The notes: generated by a model not told the origin, from the sequence alone. Counted from the stretch's first letter, positions 24,867 through 34,472 are shown. The stretch: 50,443 nt of DNA from Lachnospiraceae bacterium UBA4631 (GCA_002406015.1 DHMX01000017.1:1-50443); one strand, 5' to 3'. Program-made: numbers and translations.

Positions 24867-26102
24867 TTAATTATAACGCTCATCAATTACACGCTTTGTC
24901 TTTTTCTCACTTCTTGGCAATACACCAATCTCAACTACCTTTACCAATGGAGTAAAGCCAATCTTGCTCTTGACCTTTTCTGCAATTCGTTCTGCCAGTT
25001 CTATAAAGTCCACTGTACCATTTGTCTCTACATACAAACGCATGGTATCCTTACCTTCCAGATGTGAAATACGAATCTGATACTCACTTGACAGCTCCGG
25101 AAATCCCCGCAGAACTTCTTCAATCTGGCTTGGGAATACATTTACACCCTTTATCTTCATCATGTCATCCGTTCTTCCCTGAATCACATCCAGTCTTGGG
25201 TATTTACTGCCGCATGGACAGGTTCCCGGAATAATACGGGACAAATCATGTGTACGGTATCGAATTAACGGTGCTCCCTCTTTTACCAGAGTAGTAATTA
25301 CAATTTCACCTAACTCGCCATCCGGAAGCGGCTGTAATGTCACAGGGTCAACAATCTCAATGTAGATATAATCATCCCAATAATGCATACCTGTGTCATG
25401 CTTACAACTGATACCGATACCCGGTCCATAGATTTCTGTCAAACCATATATATCATAAAGCTCAATTCCCAATTCACTGGAAATTCTCTGACGCATCTTT
25501 TCTCCCCAACGTTCAGAACCGATAACACCCTTCTTTAAATGAATCTTATCCTTAATTCCCCTCTTTTCAATCTCCTCTGCCAATAACAGGGCATAGGACG
25601 AGGTTGAGCAAAGCACCGTAGACTTCATATCCATCATCATCTGCAACTGCTTTTCTGTATTACCCGGTCCCATCGGAATAACCATGGCACCTAACTTCTC
25701 TGCACCATTCTGGAAGCCGATTCCCGCTGTCCACAAGCCGTATCCCGGTGTTACCTGAATCCGGTCCATATTTGTAATGCCTGCCATTTCATAGCATCGC
25801 TTGAACATAATTGCCCAATCGTCTACATCCTTGGCTGTATATGGGATAATAACCGGAAGCCCGGTCGTTCCGGATGACGAATGTATTCTTACAATTTCTT
25901 CTTCCGGTGCGGTCATTAAGCCTAACGGATACGCATCTCTTAAATCCTTTTTCTCGGAAAACGGAAGCTTTTGGAACTCCTCCGGGGATGATACCTCTGT
26001 GATTCCTGCTTCTTCTAACTTCTTACCGTAAAAGCTTTCTGCTGCAACTAATGCCTGAATCTGTTGATTTACCTTTTGAATCTGTTCTTCTGTAATCTGC
26101 AT
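24867..26102 (-). CDS. paaK: Phenylacetate/arylacetate--CoA ligase
   Basis: An adenylate-forming enzyme of the PaaK family (411 residues) that joins arylacetates to CoA, or runs in reverse to conserve ATP from arylacetyl-CoA. The AMP-binding loop SSGTTGLPVIIPYT (about 74-87), DIYGLTEIYGPG and RYRTHDLS with the downstream GRTDDMMKIKGVNVFPSQIEE motif are all present. The length is slightly shorter than aerobic PaaK (about 430) and matches anaerobic homologues. It is the third gene of an operon with iorA and iorB, so it most likely turns the arylacetyl-CoA produced by IorAB into free arylacetate plus ATP. Confidence 0.93.
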   Translation of the reverse strand: MQITEEQIQKVNQQIQALVAAESFYGKKLEEAGITEVSSPEEFQKLPFSEKKDLRDAYPLGLMTAPEEEIVRIHSSSGTTGLPVIIPYTAKDVDDWAIMFKRCYEMAGITNMDRIQVTPGYGLWTAGIGFQNGAEKLGAMVIPMGPGNTEKQLQMMMDMKSTVLCSTSSYALLLAEEIEKRGIKDKIHLKKGVIGSERWGEKMRQRISSELGIELYDIYGLTEIYGPGIGISCKHDTGMHYWDDYIYIEIVDPVTLQPLPDGELGEIVITTLVKEGAPLIRYRTHDLSRIIPGTCPCGSKYPRLDVIQGRTDDMMKIKGVNVFPSQIEEVLRGFPELSSEYQIRISHLEGKDTMRLYVETNGTVDFIELAERIAEKVKSKIGFTPLVKVVEIGVLPRSEKKTKRVIDERYN

Positions 26103-26136
26103 TTTCTTATTTTATCCTTTCTGCATTGATATATTC

Positions 26137-26712
26137 TTACGCCTGCAATACTATATCCACAGCCTTTAAATTCAAGGCATGAAACTTCTGTGGTATCCGT
26201 TGCTGAATTGCTGATTTTAATTCCTCCGGTGTAATTCCCAAGGTGCCTGATTTGGCAGCGGCAGCCAATAATACTATATTCAATACCTTAGAGGAACCAC
26301 AGGCATCGCAAATTTCTTCACCATCCAGTACCGTAACCGTACCGGCTTCTGCCTGTAAATACTCTATCATTTCGGTCGCATCTGTATAGGTTCCTTTTAA
26401 GGAGGATGTAACCGGACGTACTGCCTTTCGATTTACAATGACGGTTCCTCCCGGTTTGAGATAAGAAATACACCGCACTGCTTCCGCCGGTTCAAATGCT
26501 ATAATAATATCTGCCGACCCCTTTGCTACCATCGGTGAATGAATTTCTTCTCCGATTCGAACATGGCTAACAACGCTTCCTCCCCGCTGTGCCATACCAA
26601 TTGTTTCGGCAGTCCGTACCTGTAATCCTTTTTCCATTGCCGCATAGGCAATCAGCTTAGATGCCAGTACCGTTCCCTGTCCGCCAACTCCACATAATAA
26701 AATATTATTCAT
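26137..26712 (-). CDS. iorB: Indolepyruvate ferredoxin oxidoreductase, beta subunit
   Basis: A 191-residue gamma/beta-type subunit of 2-oxoacid:ferredoxin oxidoreductases, recognised by the N-terminal LCGVGGQGTVLASKL, AQRGGSVVSHVRIG and the SADIIIAFEP segment. It forms the heterodimeric IorAB enzyme, which oxidatively decarboxylates arylpyruvates (from Trp, Phe, Tyr) to arylacetyl-CoA and reduces ferredoxin. It lies 56 bases after iorA and 34 bases ahead of paaK. Confidence 0.94.
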   Translation of the reverse strand: MNNILLCGVGGQGTVLASKLIAYAAMEKGLQVRTAETIGMAQRGGSVVSHVRIGEEIHSPMVAKGSADIIIAFEPAEAVRCISYLKPGGTVIVNRKAVRPVTSSLKGTYTDATEMIEYLQAEAGTVTVLDGEEICDACGSSKVLNIVLLAAAAKSGTLGITPEELKSAIQQRIPQKFHALNLKAVDIVLQA

Positions 26713-26768
26713 ACTCTATATTGCTCCTTCTTCTTTTCAGTTTCTGCCATATCTTAGTCCTTATCGGT

Positions 26769-28589
26769 CTATGCTTCCTTAGAAATTGCACCGCATGGAC
26801 ATATCTGTGTGCATAAAGAGCAACCGGTACAAAGACTCTTTTCAATCGTCGGCCTGCCATTTTCCAATACAATTGCCGGACAGCCCAATTCCCGAATACA
26901 CTTCTTACAATTCACACAATTTTCCTGAATCTGACAGGATTTCACCGACTTCATAAGGGCAATACATGGAGATTTAAAAATTATTGCTTTCACACCCGGC
27001 TTTTTAGCCGCACGTTGAACCGCTTCTACTGCTTCTGCTAATTGTAACGGATTAACGGTTTCTACAGAGGTCAGACCAATTGCCTGTAATACCTTCTCAA
27101 TGCTGACCCGATTACAGATGTCATCCGGTTTATGTGTCGCATTCGCTGCAAATTCCATCATACGAACCCCGGTTCCGGGATGCGGTTGATGTCCGGTCAT
27201 TGCGGTTGTGGAATTATCTAACACAATTACTATAATATCTGTCTGGTTATAGACAGCATTTACAACTCCTGTAATACCCGATGCAAAAAATGTAGAATCT
27301 CCGATAAATGAGAAATTTACCGCATCCGGCTCTGCCCGATGCAGTCCCTGTGCCATAGTTATATCGGCACCCATACAAAGGCAGGTATCTACCATATCAA
27401 GCGGAGCAGCATTTCCCAGTGTATAACAGCCAATATCACCGCTAAAGACTGCTTTCTGTCCCTTCATCGCCTGCTTTACTGCATAAAAGGATGCACGATG
27501 CGGGCAACCAGCACAGAGAACCGGTGGACGAACCGGCAACTCCGGAGTTTCCGGATATTCCGCTGCCTCCCATCCCAGTCCCAGATAGGTATGCAGCACT
27601 TCCTTTACGGATTCTACTGTATTTTCACCTGCTGTCTGCACACTGCCATCCAGCTTTCCATGAATCGGAACGGATAGCTGATGCTTTCCGCATATGTATG
27701 TTAACTCTCGCTCTAATACCGGGTCTAACTCCTCTATACACATCACTTCGTCTACCGACTGCAAAAAATCCAGTGCTAATTTCTCCGGAAATGGATGAGC
27801 CGTTGCTATCTTTAATAACCGATAATCCTCTTTCACATTTCCTTCTAATGCTTCACAGGTATATGCATAACTGATACCGGAGGTACAGATTCCCTTTCGT
27901 CCGTTTCCGGTCACTTGATTAAACCGATATTCTGAAAATACATCTCCCATTTTCGGGTTGCGTTCTTCTATTTTTTTATGGTTCAAATAGGAGGTTCTTG
28001 GGAAAATCACCCAACGCATGGTATCCTTTTGAAATCCTTCTATTATATGCTTGTCCCATGTATCCTTCACCATAATAGATGCACAGCCATGGCAGACTCT
28101 GGTGGTTGGTCGGAATAACACCGGCGTTCCCCATTTTTCGGAGCAGGCAAATGCATCCTGTATCATTTCATATGCTTCTTCCGGTGATGACGGGTCAAAT
28201 ACCGGCAGCTTGGCAAATTGTGCAAAGTGGCGGGTATCCTGTTCTGTCTGTGAAGAAATCGGTCCGGGGTCATCTGCACTGACAATTACCATTCCGCCCT
28301 TTACACCGACATATGCCAGACTCATCAAAGGGTCGGAAGCAACATTTAAGCCTACCTGCTTCATGGTAACTAAGGTTCTGGCTCCTGCATAAGCAGCTCC
28401 TGCTGCCACCTCTAATGCCGCCTTTTCATTTACTGACCATTCCACATAGATACTACCGTCATTTTGTTTTGCAACGGTCTCCAGCACCTCTGTCGAAGGT
28501 GTACCGGGATAACCTGCTACCAGATTCACACCTGCATGAATGGCTCCCAGTGCAATTGCTTCATTTCCCATTAAGAATTTCTGTATCAA
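26769..28589 (-). CDS. iorA: Indolepyruvate ferredoxin oxidoreductase, alpha subunit
   Basis: A 606-residue subunit carrying the pyrimidine-binding domain (GNEAIALGAIHAGVNLVAGYPGT near the N-terminus), the thiamine diphosphate domain (CAGCPHRASFYAV, GDIGCYTLG, GDSTFFASGITG) and two C-terminal 4Fe-4S motifs (CVNCKKCIRELGCP and CTGCSLCTQICP). The start is a TTG at 28589, six bases after a GGAGAG ribosome site; no ATG fits better. Length and domain order match IorA. The 165-base gap upstream, AT-rich near 28725-28757, holds no gene; no convincing promoter was picked out there. Confidence 0.95.
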   Translation of the reverse strand: MIQKFLMGNEAIALGAIHAGVNLVAGYPGTPSTEVLETVAKQNDGSIYVEWSVNEKAALEVAAGAAYAGARTLVTMKQVGLNVASDPLMSLAYVGVKGGMVIVSADDPGPISSQTEQDTRHFAQFAKLPVFDPSSPEEAYEMIQDAFACSEKWGTPVLFRPTTRVCHGCASIMVKDTWDKHIIEGFQKDTMRWVIFPRTSYLNHKKIEERNPKMGDVFSEYRFNQVTGNGRKGICTSGISYAYTCEALEGNVKEDYRLLKIATAHPFPEKLALDFLQSVDEVMCIEELDPVLERELTYICGKHQLSVPIHGKLDGSVQTAGENTVESVKEVLHTYLGLGWEAAEYPETPELPVRPPVLCAGCPHRASFYAVKQAMKGQKAVFSGDIGCYTLGNAAPLDMVDTCLCMGADITMAQGLHRAEPDAVNFSFIGDSTFFASGITGVVNAVYNQTDIIVIVLDNSTTAMTGHQPHPGTGVRMMEFAANATHKPDDICNRVSIEKVLQAIGLTSVETVNPLQLAEAVEAVQRAAKKPGVKAIIFKSPCIALMKSVKSCQIQENCVNCKKCIRELGCPAIVLENGRPTIEKSLCTGCSLCTQICPCGAISKEA

Positions 28590-28754
28590 ATTAATCTCTC
28601 CTGTCTACCTCTTTTTACCTTATAATTCTACATCAATCCAAGCAGGTTGACAAGGACGGCATCCAATTAGTTTCGGTAAAGCCTTCCGAGTGTCGGGAAT
28701 CAGCCGGATATAATTAAAATCATAAATACTGTTAATTATTATTTATATTAATTA

Positions 28755-29693
28755 TCATTTCTCCGCATCTAACAGACCATATTCCTTTAGTAATTGCTGC
28801 TGATATTCTATATCTGAAGCTGCCTTTATAATGTCCTCGGTTCTCCCAGCTTCTATTAATTTAAGATTTAACTGATTAATTCTCTGTTCCCCTTCTAGTA
28901 TACCAGTCTTTCTTCCCTGCTCAAGCCCGGACTTTCTTCCCTCTTCAAGTCCTTCTTCTTTTCCTTCTTCCCGAATCAGTGCTTCCCGTTCCCAGCTTTT
29001 CATATACTGAACACCTACTTCCCTGTCTTGCTTCACTTCGCTCACATAGTTATGGATTGCCTGTATGTTGGTATCTGTCACATTTTCGGCAATACTGTTT
29101 TCTATGTATTTTAGCATGTTTTTCAATGCTTGACTAGGGGTTCCTTCGGTCCCTTTTGTGTTCAAATATATCTTTTTGGCACCATCCTCATATGGAATAT
29201 CCGGTGCTTCAACGCATTGGTTTTTCACAGTATAAACCATTCGGTTTCGGTCAAAGGGGTCATAGGGAAGTATCATAATAATATAAACATTTTTAAGCTT
29301 TTGGTAATCCCAGCCACTTTCCAATTGTTTAGCATCAATTAATGCCTGATAATAGCGGGTTCGCCATGGAAGTTTGTCTTTTTCGTAAGTATTATTGGGT
29401 TCCATATCGTAGATTGCCGGTTCCAGCTCTACATCCATATCTGCTGTTTCTTCCGACTCGATATAGGCATCCATACGAATACCATGGAGGTTTGTATCGG
29501 TTCCCAGAATTATTTTCTGGGCGGTTACTTTTACCTGTCCGATTGGTCGATTCAAAATGGTGCTTAATAAAATCCGGCATACCTCTTCGCCCTTTTTTCC
29601 TCTGGATATGACCTCCTGAAACAAAAAATCATCCATAAGATTTAATTCTTCCAGACTTCTTCGCGTTTTTACGGTTTCTTCTGTTTTTGTCAT
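28755..29693 (-). CDS. Rpn-family (PD-(D/E)XK) nuclease / putative transposase
   Basis: A 312-residue protein of the Rpn/YhgA-like family, common in multiple copies in Lachnospiraceae. The N-terminal MDDFLFQEVIS and the core GIRMDAYIE ... MDVELEP match the family's PD-(D/E)XK nuclease fold, with the Asp and Glu of the active site visible; RTRYYQALIDA follows as usual. The C-terminal third is a repetitive charged coiled coil (GKEEGLEEGRKSGLEQGRK) that the family often shows. Known members promote RecA-independent recombination in enteric bacteria. An AAGGAG site is eight bases ahead. No inverted repeats flank the gene, so there is no sign it is itself mobile here. Confidence 0.85.
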   Translation of the reverse strand: MTKTEETVKTRRSLEELNLMDDFLFQEVISRGKKGEEVCRILLSTILNRPIGQVKVTAQKIILGTDTNLHGIRMDAYIESEETADMDVELEPAIYDMEPNNTYEKDKLPWRTRYYQALIDAKQLESGWDYQKLKNVYIIMILPYDPFDRNRMVYTVKNQCVEAPDIPYEDGAKKIYLNTKGTEGTPSQALKNMLKYIENSIAENVTDTNIQAIHNYVSEVKQDREVGVQYMKSWEREALIREEGKEEGLEEGRKSGLEQGRKTGILEGEQRINQLNLKLIEAGRTEDIIKAASDIEYQQQLLKEYGLLDAEK

Positions 29694-29895
29694 AAATTTT
29701 CTCCTTTTATTATTGTATTTTAAAACTGTCTGTTACTTCCATTGCTTTGAGATTTAAATTGCCAGAATTTTTGTCGGCTATCAATTTTGATAATTACTTG
29801 AGAATGCTGTTTTCGCTTTCATGAAGACAGAACCGAATTGCTGAAATTTTCCTAATTTATTATAAGTTTATAAAACATATAGGTGTGCCTATAAC
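29694..29895. other. Intergenic region without a recognised gene
   Basis: The gap of about 300 bases between the Rpn gene and the surface protein gene is AT-rich. Apart from the Rpn ribosome site at its left end and the terminator at its right end, no ORF with a ribosome site and no RNA structure was recognised. Confidence 0.5.
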
Positions 29896-29967
29896 AAAAA
29901 AACACTTGCGGTCTGATAAGAAGATATATTTATTCTACATCATATCTTTACAAACCGCAAGTGTTTT
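29896..29967 (-). terminator. Terminator of the surface protein gene
   Basis: ACACTTGCGGT (29902-29912) pairs with 29954-29964 around a 41-base AT-rich loop; on the minus strand the stem is followed by seven T. It lies 34 bases beyond the stop codon. Confidence 0.8.
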
Positions 29968-30000
29968 GTAATTATTTATTTTACTTTTTTATTTTAGTTT

Positions 30001-32727
30001 TTATATCCATGCTCCATCGGAGTTCACCTTATAGCCGTCAATAACGGTATCGTGTGCCATAGCTCCATCGCTATTCATGTAATACCAGTGGTTTCCTACT
30101 TTTTGCCAACCAGTCTGCATTGCTCCATCTGCATTTAAGTAATACCATGTACCGCCATCATTCAGCCAGCCGGTCTGCATGGCTCCGTCTGCATTTAAGT
30201 AGTACCATGTACCACCGTCATTTATCCAACCGATTTGCATGAATCCTGATGCATTCATATAGTACCATGTGTTTTTTACCTTTGCCCAGCCGGTCTGCAT
30301 GGCTCCATCTGCATTTAAGTAGTACCATGTACCATCTATCAATATCCAGCCGGTTTGCATCGCTCCTGAACCGTTCATATAGTACCATGTACCATCTACC
30401 AATACCCACTCGGTTGCCATGCTTCCGTCTGCATTTAAGTAATACCATGTACCACCGTCATTCAGCCAGCCCGTTTGCATGGCGCCTGAAGCATCCATGT
30501 AATACCATGTGTTTTCTACCTTTTTCCAGCCGGTTTCCATCCAGCCGGCATTGTCAAAGTGATACCAGTTTCCGTCTATCTTTTTCCACTGACTTGCCGG
30601 ATAACTGCCGTCTGCATTCTGATACCACCATCTGCCGTCAGAATTCTTCCATGCATTCGCAACTGCATTTGGCAACCACGCTCCGGATTCGGACACATAG
30701 CTGTCACCAATCCATGTGTCGGATGCCATTTTACCGTTTGCATCAAAGTAGTACCAGCTTCCGTTAATCACCTGCCAACCTGTCAGCGGAGTTCCGTTAC
30801 CACTTAAGTAATACCATGTATCACCATCTTTCAACCACTGGTTTGTCAACATGACACCATCCTGATAATAGAAATAGGTGCCATCTGTATTTGCTACCCA
30901 GCCGTTCTTTCCTGTCGGGGTCGGTGTTGGCTCCGGACTTGGCGTTGGATTCGGTGTTGGTTCCGGATTTGGTGTCGGCTGTGGTTCTCCCTCTTTGGTC
31001 CATTTTGCATATACAGTAACATTTCCTACATTTCCTTTTGGAATTTCTGTTATCTTTGTAGTAAATGCGGCATCTTCATACCAACCTCCAAATACATAAC
31101 CATCCTTTGTCGGTGCCTGCAAGGTGATTGCATTAACCGTTGGATAATAGGAGGTCGGATTTGCTGACGCATTTGTTCCACCATTTAAATAATAGGTTAT
31201 TGGATATTCATTCAAGCGAATATATAAATATACCTTCAGCTCACAATTGTATCCGCAATCATATGTATAGGTAACTTCATCTGTCATCGGTTCAAATTCT
31301 AAAACATTACCAACTAATTTTCCGCCTGTTATATTTGATATTTTACTTACATCCCAACCGGCACATGGACCAAAATCCTCTTGCACTACATCTGTCAGCA
31401 TAATGCTTGCTTCTAAGTTTCTATCAGAAAAAGCATCTGTTACCTTTAATATCATAATCGGATTATTGTAAAACTCAATTGTAGTCAGATTCGGATTATT
31501 ACTAATATCCAGACTGTTTATTTGGTTATCATTGCAAGACAGGCTACTCAAATTCAAATTCTTACTAATATCCAGACTCGTCAATTGATTGTTCGGACAT
31601 TCTAAGATAGCCAACTTTGTATTTGCACTGACATCCAGACTTGTTAATTGATTATTTGCACAATGCAACATAGCCAAGTTCGGATTCTTACTAACGTCAA
31701 GGCTGGTGAGCGGATTATGAGACGTATATAAATCACTCAAGGCTGCATTTGCACTGACATCCAGATTCGTCAATCGATTATACCTACAACTCAGATAATC
31801 AATTTTTGTATTATTTTCTAAATTCAGGGTCGTTAACCGATTACTACTACAATCTAAACTCTCAATTTTTGTGTTATTGCTAACATCCAGACTTGTCAAT
31901 TGATTGTTTGCACAATACAAATTTTCCAGATTCGTATTTTGACTCAGATTCAGCTCTGTTAGCTGGTTTTGAGTACATTCTAAGTAAGTTAATGCCAGAC
32001 ATCCACTCAGGTCCAAGCTTGTCAAGCTATTATTACCGCAGGTTAGTTGTTTCAATGCTGTATCTCCGCTTGCATTCAAGCTTGTCAATTGATTGTTAAA
32101 ACACTCCAGTTTAGTCAAATTTTTCATATTGCTGACATCCAGACTTGTCACTTGAGTATAAGAACACTGCAGTTCGGTCAGTTTCTTATTCTGACTTAAA
32201 TCTAAGCTGGTCAATGGATTTTTACCACACGACAAATCCAACAGTTCTGTATTCTTACTCAAATCTATACTTGATATTGGATTGCCCCAGAACCATAGCT
32301 TCTGTAGTTGTGTATTTTGAGTTACATCCAAATTCTCCAACTGATTGTTTCTACAGTCTAATACGGTTAATTTCGTATTATTACTTACATCTAAGTCGGT
32401 CAAGCTGTTCTTGTTACATTCTAATGAGGTTAATTCCGGAAAATACTCTATTCCTTTAACAGAAGTAATTTTTACTCCATTTATGCCTTCATTCACATTA
32501 ATTGCAGTTACTGCTGTCCTCTCAGCCTGTGACAAGCTTCCATCCCCGTTTTTATCAAATTTATCACTGATATAGGTCTGAAATGTGGTATCCGGAAATG
32601 TGGTTGCATCTATGCTAACCGCTCCATCATCTGCCCTTACTTCATGAATTGTGACACACGACATAGTTATTACCATACCGAATGTTATTATTCCTGCCAA
32701 TAATTTTTTGTTCCTATATTTTTTCAT
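30001..32727 (-). CDS. Secreted surface protein: leucine-rich repeats, InlB-type B-repeat, wall-binding repeats
   Basis: A 908-residue exported protein. In order: signal peptide (1-32); an EF-hand/dockerin-like calcium loop (DKNGDGSLSQAE, about 58-69); about 16 leucine-rich repeats of 21 residues (about 100-436) with consensus LTSLDVSNNTKL; a linker; a Listeria-Bacteroides-type B-repeat (YYLNGG ... GYVFGGWYEDAAF ... VTVYAKW, about 515-580); a Pro/Thr-rich linker; and about 12 aromatic wall- or choline-binding repeats (TGWLNDGGTWYYLNADGAMQ type) to the C-terminus. Thirteen of the 16 leucine-rich repeats carry a cysteine at the same position (LxCxxN). There is no sortase motif, so attachment is by the C-terminal repeats. 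It probably mediates adhesion to host or other cells. Confidence 0.93.
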   Translation of the reverse strand: MKKYRNKKLLAGIITFGMVITMSCVTIHEVRADDGAVSIDATTFPDTTFQTYISDKFDKNGDGSLSQAERTAVTAINVNEGINGVKITSVKGIEYFPELTSLECNKNSLTDLDVSNNTKLTVLDCRNNQLENLDVTQNTQLQKLWFWGNPISSIDLSKNTELLDLSCGKNPLTSLDLSQNKKLTELQCSYTQVTSLDVSNMKNLTKLECFNNQLTSLNASGDTALKQLTCGNNSLTSLDLSGCLALTYLECTQNQLTELNLSQNTNLENLYCANNQLTSLDVSNNTKIESLDCSSNRLTTLNLENNTKIDYLSCRYNRLTNLDVSANAALSDLYTSHNPLTSLDVSKNPNLAMLHCANNQLTSLDVSANTKLAILECPNNQLTSLDISKNLNLSSLSCNDNQINSLDISNNPNLTTIEFYNNPIMILKVTDAFSDRNLEASIMLTDVVQEDFGPCAGWDVSKISNITGGKLVGNVLEFEPMTDEVTYTYDCGYNCELKVYLYIRLNEYPITYYLNGGTNASANPTSYYPTVNAITLQAPTKDGYVFGGWYEDAAFTTKITEIPKGNVGNVTVYAKWTKEGEPQPTPNPEPTPNPTPSPEPTPTPTGKNGWVANTDGTYFYYQDGVMLTNQWLKDGDTWYYLSGNGTPLTGWQVINGSWYYFDANGKMASDTWIGDSYVSESGAWLPNAVANAWKNSDGRWWYQNADGSYPASQWKKIDGNWYHFDNAGWMETGWKKVENTWYYMDASGAMQTGWLNDGGTWYYLNADGSMATEWVLVDGTWYYMNGSGAMQTGWILIDGTWYYLNADGAMQTGWAKVKNTWYYMNASGFMQIGWINDGGTWYYLNADGAMQTGWLNDGGTWYYLNADGAMQTGWQKVGNHWYYMNSDGAMAHDTVIDGYKVNSDGAWI
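30095..30560 (-). repeat. Tandem 60-bp coding repeats of the wall-binding domain
   Basis: About seven to eight successive units of 60 bp (20 codons) share long identical runs such as CAGCCGGTCTGCATGGCTCC on the plus strand. They encode the WYY/GAMQTGW repeats and are close enough in DNA sequence to recombine, so copy number may vary among strains. Confidence 0.85.
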
Positions 32728-32786
32728 TCTTTTCCTCCCATTTTCATTCTTTTTGGCTTATATAATTATTTGAAATGCTTGCTTTC

Positions 32787-32814
32787 ATTATAGCATTATT
32801 TTATTTTTTGTCTA
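32787..32814 (-). promoter_or_regulatory. Promoter of the surface protein gene
   Basis: On the minus strand TAGACA (32809-32814), a 16-base spacer and a perfect TATAAT (32787-32792) precede the gene by about 60 bases; a GGGAGG ribosome site is six bases before the ATG. Confidence 0.7.
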
Positions 32815-32860
32815 CCATTTACTTCTGTATTTATAGCGTATTCAGCATCTGTTTATATTA

Positions 32861-34246
32861 CTATGAATGCAATTTTGCTTTTCCGGTTTCTCTCCATTTT
32901 CCGGTTCGATATTCTGCGTAGGATATAATATAATTTGCCAGCCAGCCTATCGGAACTGCCACCCATACCATACAGATGCCGTATATCGGGGCAAAGGCAA
33001 ATGCAACCACTACTCGAATGCTTAAGTTCACCAGATTGGCAACCGTAAACATCTTCATATCTCCGGTGCCTCTTAACAAACCGTCTGTAATCATTTTCAA
33101 ACCTATGAACACAAAGAACCATCCAAGGAATCTTAGATACTCCGTTCCGGTACTGAGTGCCGTCATTGTTCCGTCTTCGCCTAAAAACATCTGTATAATC
33201 GGTATATAAAAGATTTCTAATATCAGACACAAGAGGACTGCAACACTAAATACCATGACATAGCAGGCATGGTAGCCCTGTACAACCCGCTTAGGCTGCC
33301 CGGCACCGATATTCTGAGCCGCATAGGAAGACAGTGCATTTCCAAGTGCCGCCATTGGCACAATACAGATGCTTTCTATCCGGGAACCGGCAGAATAACC
33401 TGCCAATGCTTCCGAGCCAAAGCTGTTTACCACAGACTGCACTAACATCATACCGATAGATACGGTTGACTGCTGTAATATAGAAGGCAGTGCTACTTTT
33501 GCCATATTACAAAATTCCCGTCCGCTGAACCATGCCATTTTCCCATCTGCTTCCCTTTCCGGCTTATTTTCCGAACTTCCTACCGGATAACTCCGTAATT
33601 CTCTTATGAATAATATCATAGCTAAAATTGCCGATAAGCCCTGTGCCAGTAAGGTTGCCCATGCAACACCCGCCACTCCCAGATGCAGGGTACACACCAT
33701 ATATATATCCAAACCTACATTCAGAATTGACGAAAGAATCAAGAGAATCAAGGGATACCGCGACCTTCCCAGTGCATTAAACATAGCTGCCAGTATGTTA
33801 TATAGAAATAAAAACGGCAGCCCCAGAAAATATATATTCAAATAAGTGGTTGCCTGATTCAGTATATTTTCAGGGGTATTCAGTAATATCATAATCTGTC
33901 TGGACAAACAAAGCCCAATGATTCCAAGCATAATACTCAATCCTAAAAAGGCAAGTATTGCCGTCCGAATGGATTCCTTCATGTGCCGGTAATCACGCGA
34001 GCCGAAATACATACTGGTAATTACCGAAGCTCCCATTCCGCCTCCTATAGCAATGGATATAAATACGGTTGTCAGAGAATAGGAGGCTCCTACCGCCGCC
34101 AATGCCTCCTCACTTACATATCTGCCTACAATGACGGAATCTACCATATTGTAGAATTGCTGAAACAGATTGCCTATAATCATCGGCAGGGCAAAGACTA
34201 AGATTGCCTTCCATGGAGTTTCCTGTATTAAGTATTCCTTTTTCAT
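32861..34246 (-). CDS. MATE-family multidrug/metabolite efflux protein
   Basis: An approximately 461-residue membrane protein with 12 predicted segments of the MATE fold: ALPMIIGNLFQQFYNMVDSVIVGR at the start of the first half and the matching ALPSILQQSTVSIGMMLVQSVV at the start of the second. MATE proteins export drugs or metabolites with Na+ or H+ antiport. The start is uncertain: ATG 34246 gives the usual MATE N-terminus (KEYLIQETPWKAI) but lacks a strong ribosome site, while ATG 34282, 12 codons upstream, has AAGG about 11 bases ahead. It is divergent from marR, so the MarR operator could affect it too. Confidence 0.9.
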   Translation of the reverse strand: MKKEYLIQETPWKAILVFALPMIIGNLFQQFYNMVDSVIVGRYVSEEALAAVGASYSLTTVFISIAIGGGMGASVITSMYFGSRDYRHMKESIRTAILAFLGLSIMLGIIGLCLSRQIMILLNTPENILNQATTYLNIYFLGLPFLFLYNILAAMFNALGRSRYPLILLILSSILNVGLDIYMVCTLHLGVAGVAWATLLAQGLSAILAMILFIRELRSYPVGSSENKPEREADGKMAWFSGREFCNMAKVALPSILQQSTVSIGMMLVQSVVNSFGSEALAGYSAGSRIESICIVPMAALGNALSSYAAQNIGAGQPKRVVQGYHACYVMVFSVAVLLCLILEIFYIPIIQMFLGEDGTMTALSTGTEYLRFLGWFFVFIGLKMITDGLLRGTGDMKMFTVANLVNLSIRVVVAFAFAPIYGICMVWVAVPIGWLANYIISYAEYRTGKWRETGKAKLHS

Positions 34247-34407
34247 AAATTTCACACTTCCACTTGCTATTTTCTTCCACATTCTAAGTGATTTCCTTAT
34301 TATTTTCAAGTTTATATCCTTATTTTATTCTCTGTTGCAGCTATTTGCCTTTTCATTTTTTCAAAATTCTTCTAGCAGAAATTCTAGCAGAAATATGTAA
34401 AAAAGAC

Positions 34408-34454
34408 TTGATTTAAGTATGAAATCGGACTATTATAGTATGAAATCGGACTAT
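34408..34454 (+). promoter_or_regulatory. marR promoter with tandem operator repeats
   Basis: TTGATT (34408-34413), a 17-base spacer and TATTAT (34431-34436) form the promoter. An 18-bp sequence AGTATGAAATCGGACTAT occurs twice in perfect copies (34416-34433 and 34437-34454), offset by 21 bp, covering the spacer/-10 and the start of transcription. Each copy has ATAGT/ACTAT-like ends. This is the layout expected for MarR autorepression. Confidence 0.75.
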
Positions 34455-34472
34455 GCTATGGAGGATACTATT

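Noticed and set aside
28755..29693. The Rpn-family gene as part of an active mobile element
   Set aside because: No terminal inverted repeats or target-site duplication were seen on either side.
30249..30767. A repetitive open frame antisense to the wall-binding repeats
   Set aside because: It is a shadow of the 60-bp in-frame repeats of the surface protein gene.
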